From the NCBI RefSeq assembly GCF_038900055.1, contig NZ_JBBMQM010000001.1, forward strand, positions 62,001 to 126,000: 64,000 nt of DNA, written 5' to 3'. The DNA is from Henriciella sp. AS95 (lineage in GTDB: Bacteria; Pseudomonadota; Alphaproteobacteria; Caulobacterales; Hyphomonadaceae). The notes under the pieces are model-generated. The model searched no databases and was not told the origin of the DNA. It saw only the letters and a list, made by a program, of their open reading frames with translations. A program made the translations under genes and the position numbers. This document shows, piece by piece, positions 60,763 through 64,000 of this stretch. Position 1 is the first letter of the stretch, and each line of letters starts with the position of its first letter.

Positions 60763-61590
60763 TTATTCCTCGCCCATCTCCGGGACGCCGACGACGTGGA
60801 AGCCTGCGTCGACGTGGAGTACTTCGCCGGCCACGGAGTGGCCGATGTCGGAGAGGAGGTAAAGGGCGGCGCCCGCGACGCCTTCCATCCGGGTGTCTTC
60901 CTTGAGGAGAGACATGTCGCGGCCAGTGCCCATCAGCGACTTGCCGCCCTTGATGCCGGCGAGCGACAGCGTGCGCATGGCGCCAGCCGAGATCGCGTTG
61001 ACGCGGATGCCTTGCGGGCCGAGGTCACGTGCAGCGTAGCGGGTCGAGGCTTCGAGCGCGGCTTTGGCGACGCCCATGACATTGTAGGACGGAACGACAC
61101 GTTCGGCGCCGAGATAGGTCATGCAGATGATCGAGCCGCCTCCTTCTTCCCTTGAGGGCATGATCTCGGAGGCGCGGCGGGCGCAGTCGATGAAGCTGTA
61201 GACCGAAATGTCCATCGCGCGGCGAAAGCCTTCGCGCGTCGTGTTGGCGACCATGGAGCCCTGAAGCTCATCCTTGCCGGCAAAGGCGATGGAGTGGACC
61301 AGGAAGTCGATCGTGCCCCACTTCTCCTTGATGGCGGCGAAGGCGGCATCCATCGAAGCGTCGTCGGTGACGTCGGCGGGGATCATCGTGTCCATGCCGA
61401 TGCTCTCGACCAGCGGGCGGACGCGGCGCTCCAGGCTTTCGCCCTGATAGGTGAAAGCGATCTCTGCGCCCTGTGCGGCGAGCTGTTTCGAGATGCCCCA
61501 GGCGATGGAGTTCTGGTTGGCGACACCCATCACGATGCCGCGCTTGCCCTTCATCAGTTCGCCTGCCGGCATGTTCCAATCGTCAGCCAT
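60763..61590 (-). CDS. fabI: FabI, enoyl-ACP reductase (NADH)
   Basis: A 275-residue SDR-fold enzyme with the FabI pattern: GIVMGVANQNSIAWGISKQL (nucleotide-binding G-x5-SIA), then YLGAERVVPSYNVMGVAK with catalytic Tyr169 and Lys176. It performs the last step of fatty-acid elongation. The typical partner order in alphaproteobacteria is fabA-fabB-fabI; here fabB is absent from the gap. AGAGGG lies 6 nt before the ATG. Confidence 0.95.
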   Translation of the reverse strand: MADDWNMPAGELMKGKRGIVMGVANQNSIAWGISKQLAAQGAEIAFTYQGESLERRVRPLVESIGMDTMIPADVTDDASMDAAFAAIKEKWGTIDFLVHSIAFAGKDELQGSMVANTTREGFRRAMDISVYSFIDCARRASEIMPSREEGGGSIICMTYLGAERVVPSYNVMGVAKAALEASTRYAARDLGPQGIRVNAISAGAMRTLSLAGIKGGKSLMGTGRDMSLLKEDTRMEGVAGAALYLLSDIGHSVAGEVLHVDAGFHVVGVPEMGEE

Positions 61591-61896
61591 GATGACCCTC
61601 TTTGAATCCGAAATTTCTCTTCAGAACGGGCTAGGCGCGGGCGGGCAGAAGGTCAAGCAGATGGCGCGTCTCGCGCGCCCGCTTAAAAAAATGGAACGGT
61701 TTGGCAGGGCTCTGCATAGTCCTCATACTAACACTGGAAAGACCAAGCCCGCCCAACCGCCTCGCTACCGCCCACCTCCCCCCTCCCTCCTTGCACACGT
61801 GCAAGCGGGCGGAGCGAGTGCGGATCGGGCTCACACGGTCTTCTCGCCTTCAGCAGCCGTCTGTTTTACAAAGAAAATGTAGCGACTGCAGGCGTG
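61591..61896. other. 306-nt fabA-fabI gap
   Basis: No gene or fabB remnant can be supported in this stretch. It holds C-rich tracts (CCTCCCCCCTCCCTCC), a 16-nt palindrome at 61790-61805, a GGCGCG-TCTCG-CGCGCC hairpin near 61660-61680 and a run of seven A. Short frames on both strands lack family resemblance. It probably contains the fabI promoter. Confidence 0.6.
61790..61805. promoter_or_regulatory. palindrome between fabA and fabI, candidate operator
   Basis: CTTGCAC-AC-GTGCAAG is a 7+7 inverted repeat, about 185 nt upstream of the fabI start and 92 nt after the fabA stop. It has the form of a dimeric repressor site and may regulate fabI; the factor is unknown. Confidence 0.45.
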
Positions 61897-62436
61897 TCAG
61901 CCCGCCGGGTCGAGGATGTTCTTCAGGCCGACTTTCATGTCGAGGGCCGTGTAGACATGCTCATCGTCGACATAGACACGGCCATCCGCGATGCCGAGAT
62001 TGAGCTTGCCGCGGCGCACACGTTTGATGTCGATCACATATTTCACGAGCTTCTTGTCCGGCGTGATTTCGCCGGTGAACTTCACTTCGCCCACGCCGAG
62101 CGCGCGGCCCTTGCCGGGCGAACCTGACCAGCCGAGCCAGTAGCCAACGGCCTGCCACATCGCATCGAGGCCGAGGCAGCCCGGCATCACCGGATCACCC
62201 GGGAAGTGGCACTGGAAGAACCAGAGTTCAGGATTGATGTCGTATTCGCCGACCACACTGCCCTTGCCGAACTCGCCGCCATCAAGCGTGATCTCAGTGA
62301 TCCGGTCCATCATAAGCATGGGCGGAATGGGCAGCTGCGCATTACCGGGACCAAACAGCTGTCCCTGTCCGGAGGTGAGAAGGTCTTCACGGGTGTAGGA
62401 AGACTTTGGCGTGTGGAAGTCGTGCGGTCCGCTCAT
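61897..62436 (-). CDS. fabA: FabA, 3-hydroxydecanoyl-ACP dehydratase/isomerase
   Basis: A 179-residue hot-dog dehydratase with catalytic His77 ([14 protein letters not shown]) and Asp91 ([16 protein letters not shown]). The [21 protein letters not shown] and GLDAMWQ blocks place it in FabA rather than FabZ. It starts unsaturated fatty-acid synthesis by isomerising trans-2- to cis-3-decenoyl-ACP. It lies 306 nt upstream of fabI in the same direction. GGACGAG precedes the ATG. Confidence 0.95.
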   Translation of the reverse strand: MSGPHDFHTPKSSYTREDLLTSGQGQLFGPGNAQLPIPPMLMMDRITEITLDGGEFGKGSVVGEYDINPELWFFQCHFPGDPVMPGCLGLDAMWQAVGYWLGWSGSPGKGRALGVGEVKFTGEITPDKKLVKYVIDIKRVRRGKLNLGIADGRVYVDDEHVYTALDMKVGLKNILDPAG

Positions 62437-62544
62437 TTAACTCGTCCTGAATCGCTTACCGAAATTGGAAAGTGCGCATCAGCCTGCCCTGATCCTCAAT
62501 GTCAAGCAAACGGGGTGATCAGCAGGCTTGCAGGAATGGAGGAG

Positions 62545-63060
62545 CTAGAGACCGTCAGTACGCGTCTCGATCCCCCATAGCGACTGCTGCGGAACCCAGC
62601 CCTTGAACTTCTCCGCCTTGAGACGGCACCAGCCATCCTCGCATTGCTCAAGCTCTGCAACGACGCCCTGCTGCAGTGAAGCGATGCCGCGAGACAGCTC
62701 CGCCGGGCGTTTTCTCAGGACCGACTTTTCCAGCAGCACGACATGACGCGTCTCGGTGAGCATGCGCGCCTGCACCCAGGTCTCATCACCGTCAGCATCG
62801 CGGACCTGTCGCCAGTTGCGCGTTTCCTTGACCACCAGGACAGGCAGTCCCTGTCGTTCATAGCGCCAGACGATCTCATGATCGGTCGACGGACCCTTGC
62901 GGCCGTGCACCGCCGTGTATCGCAACGACTCGAAGCGAGGCACAGGTTTTCCTGAAAATTGACTGATCTTGACCGCTTCGGGTTCAGCCGAAGCAGTTGC
63001 AAATTGTGGTCCGCTCAGGATAAGGCAGACCGAACTGAGAAGACAGGCAAACCGTTTCAT
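62545..63060 (-). CDS. secreted bacterial SH3-domain protein
   Basis: A 171-residue protein with a signal peptide (CLLSSVCLILSGPQFATASA) and two SH3b-like beta domains: FESLRYTAVHGRKGPSTDHE with WRQVRDADGDETWVQARML, and RKRPAELSRGIASLQQGVVA with CEDGWCRLKAEKFKGWVPQQ. Such proteins bind peptidoglycan or other envelope partners. It is divergent from the dehydrogenase gene, with short inverted repeats (TTCACC/GGTGAA) in the 101-nt gap. Confidence 0.83.
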   Translation of the reverse strand: MKRFACLLSSVCLILSGPQFATASAEPEAVKISQFSGKPVPRFESLRYTAVHGRKGPSTDHEIVWRYERQGLPVLVVKETRNWRQVRDADGDETWVQARMLTETRHVVLLEKSVLRKRPAELSRGIASLQQGVVAELEQCEDGWCRLKAEKFKGWVPQQSLWGIETRTDGL

Positions 63061-63161
63061 GACGACAGTTTCACCTGAACGGGTGAATCGCGCGTAAAGC
63101 GCGCATTGGCGAGGCGGGAATGCTCTGCTATTCGACTTGGCAAGAATAAAGGGATGGATGA

Positions 63162-64000
63162 ATGACCGCAGAGCGGCTGAAGGTAATTGTCACGCGGCGC
63201 CTGCCCGACCCCGTCGAGCTGAGGCTGAAAGAACTGTTCGATACAGAGCTTAACGAAACCGACGTCCCCTTCTCAGACGCGCAGATGATCGATGCGGTCA
63301 AACGCGCCGATGTTCTGGTCCCGACCGTCACCGACAAGGTTGATGGCCGCCTCCTGGCGCAGGCCGGTCCGCAGCTGCGCCACATCGCCCAGTTCGGGGC
63401 TGGCGTCGACAATCTCGATATCGAAAGCGCCGTGCAGCGCGGCATCACCGTGACCAATACACCAGGCGTCCTGACCGATGACACCGCTGACGTCACCATG
63501 GCGCTGATCCTCGGCGTTCCGCGCCGCCTGCATGAAGGCATCCAGCTGCTCGAGGCCGGGAAATTCGATGGCTGGGCACCGACCTGGATGCTTGGCCGTC
63601 GCCTGTCAGGCAAACGGCTCGGCATTATCGGCATGGGCCGGATCGGCCAGGCGGTCGCGCGCCGCGCCAAGGCTTTCGGCCTGCAGATTCATTATCACAA
63701 CCGCAAGCCGGTGAACCGTCAGGTCACTGAGGAGCTTGGGGCGACCTATTGGGAAAGCCTCGACCAGATGCTGGCCCGCATGGACATCATCTCCGTCAAC
63801 TGCCCGCACACGCCGGCAACCTTTCACCTTCTCAGCGCGCGGCGCCTTGATCTGATCAAGCCCGATGCTTTCATCGTGAACACCGCCCGCGGGGAAGTCA
63901 TCGACGAGGCCGCCCTGGCGCGGGCCTTGAAATCTGGCAAGATCGCCGGCGCCGGTCTCGACGTCTTCGAGCGCGAACCGGTTGTGAATCCGGAGCTGAA
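63162..64000 (+). CDS. D-isomer-specific 2-hydroxyacid dehydrogenase (3' truncated by window edge)
   Basis: The frame opens at the ATG at 63162 (MTAERLKVIVTRRLPDPVEL) and is still open at 64000 (279 codons seen of a usual 310-330). AAGGGATGG lies before the ATG. NAD-binding LGIIGMGRIGQAVARRAKAF, the catalytic Arg in NTARGEVIDEAALARAL and the Glu in GLDVFEREPVV are present; the catalytic His would lie beyond the edge. Probably a glyoxylate/hydroxypyruvate reductase-like enzyme. Confidence 0.9.
   Translation, partial: MTAERLKVIVTRRLPDPVELRLKELFDTELNETDVPFSDAQMIDAVKRADVLVPTVTDKVDGRLLAQAGPQLRHIAQFGAGVDNLDIESAVQRGITVTNTPGVLTDDTADVTMALILGVPRRLHEGIQLLEAGKFDGWAPTWMLGRRLSGKRLGIIGMGRIGQAVARRAKAFGLQIHYHNRKPVNRQVTEELGATYWESLDQMLARMDIISVNCPHTPATFHLLSARRLDLIKPDAFIVNTARGEVIDEAALARALKSGKIAGAGLDVFEREPVVNPEL

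Noticed and set aside
61451-61896. possible remnant of fabB
   Set aside because: Translations in all frames show none of the ketoacyl synthase motifs (no active-site Cys block).
1-64000. tRNA, rRNA, CRISPR arrays, insertion sequences, integrases
   Set aside because: No T-loop-like GTTCGA blocks in tRNA context, no spaced direct repeats of CRISPR type and no transposase motifs were found by eye.

Overview
The window reads as the chromosome of a GC-rich alphaproteobacterium, most likely from the Hyphomonadaceae or a near relative. This rests on several things: an alphaproteobacterial gene order (miaB-phoH-ybeY-corC-lnt-HTH ... trmB, then rimP-nusA-ylxR-infB-rbfA ... truB-rpsO-pnp), a fused YlxR/L7Ae protein, a Fur without the usual CxxC pair, NfuA, and a compact gene layout with many 4-nt stop/start overlaps and TTG or GTG starts. 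I saw no tRNA, rRNA, CRISPR array, transposase or integrase.

Layout. 1-575 is the end of mnmC. 576-3860 is a phage-shock (Psp) locus. A sigma-54 promoter drives a leftward operon (46-aa membrane protein, pspA, a 34-aa membrane protein, pspB, pspC, 89-aa membrane protein), facing its activator gene pspF. 3899-15639 holds envelope and metabolic genes: a WecG/TagA glycosyltransferase, a zinc-finger protein, two GST-fold proteins, an orphan ABC ATPase, a MATE transporter, two acyl/aryl-CoA ligases, TrmO and an esterase. 15733-20637 is a tight four-gene operon: an S8 protease lipoprotein, a membrane protein resembling a free-standing protease propeptide, another lipoprotein, and an M23 peptidase lipoprotein on a long Asp/Pro/Thr stalk. 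It is the best candidate here for an undescribed system.

20787-31628 is largely housekeeping: NfuA, a RutE-like reductase, TsaB-RimI, Fur, a deacetylase, and the miaB-phoH-ybeY-corC-lnt-XRE run. A GT-C-like membrane protein sits where metK usually lies, followed by trmB and a cold-shock gene. 34463-52081 is the transcription/translation cluster rimP-nusA-ylxR-infB-(YcxB-like)-rbfA ... truB ... rpsO-pnp. It is interrupted between rbfA and truB by an AraC regulator, a small AT-rich island with two unknown genes, a BON-MscS channel and mntP. Between truB and rpsO lie a spermidine-synthase-like protein and a divergent secreted-protein/AraC pair.

52276-58510 is an accessory-looking stretch: two secreted CAP-domain proteins around an AT-rich Cys-rich Sel1-like protein and a uridine kinase, then an iodotyrosine-deiodinase-like flavoprotein, an unknown secreted protein and a YjhX-like protein. 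58721-62436 is a leftward group (fabA, fabI, then a TPR protein with an exact 126-bp tandem repeat). fabB is missing from between fabA and fabI, and a 16-nt palindrome lies in the gap. The window ends with a secreted SH3 protein and the start of a D-2-hydroxyacid dehydrogenase that runs off the edge.
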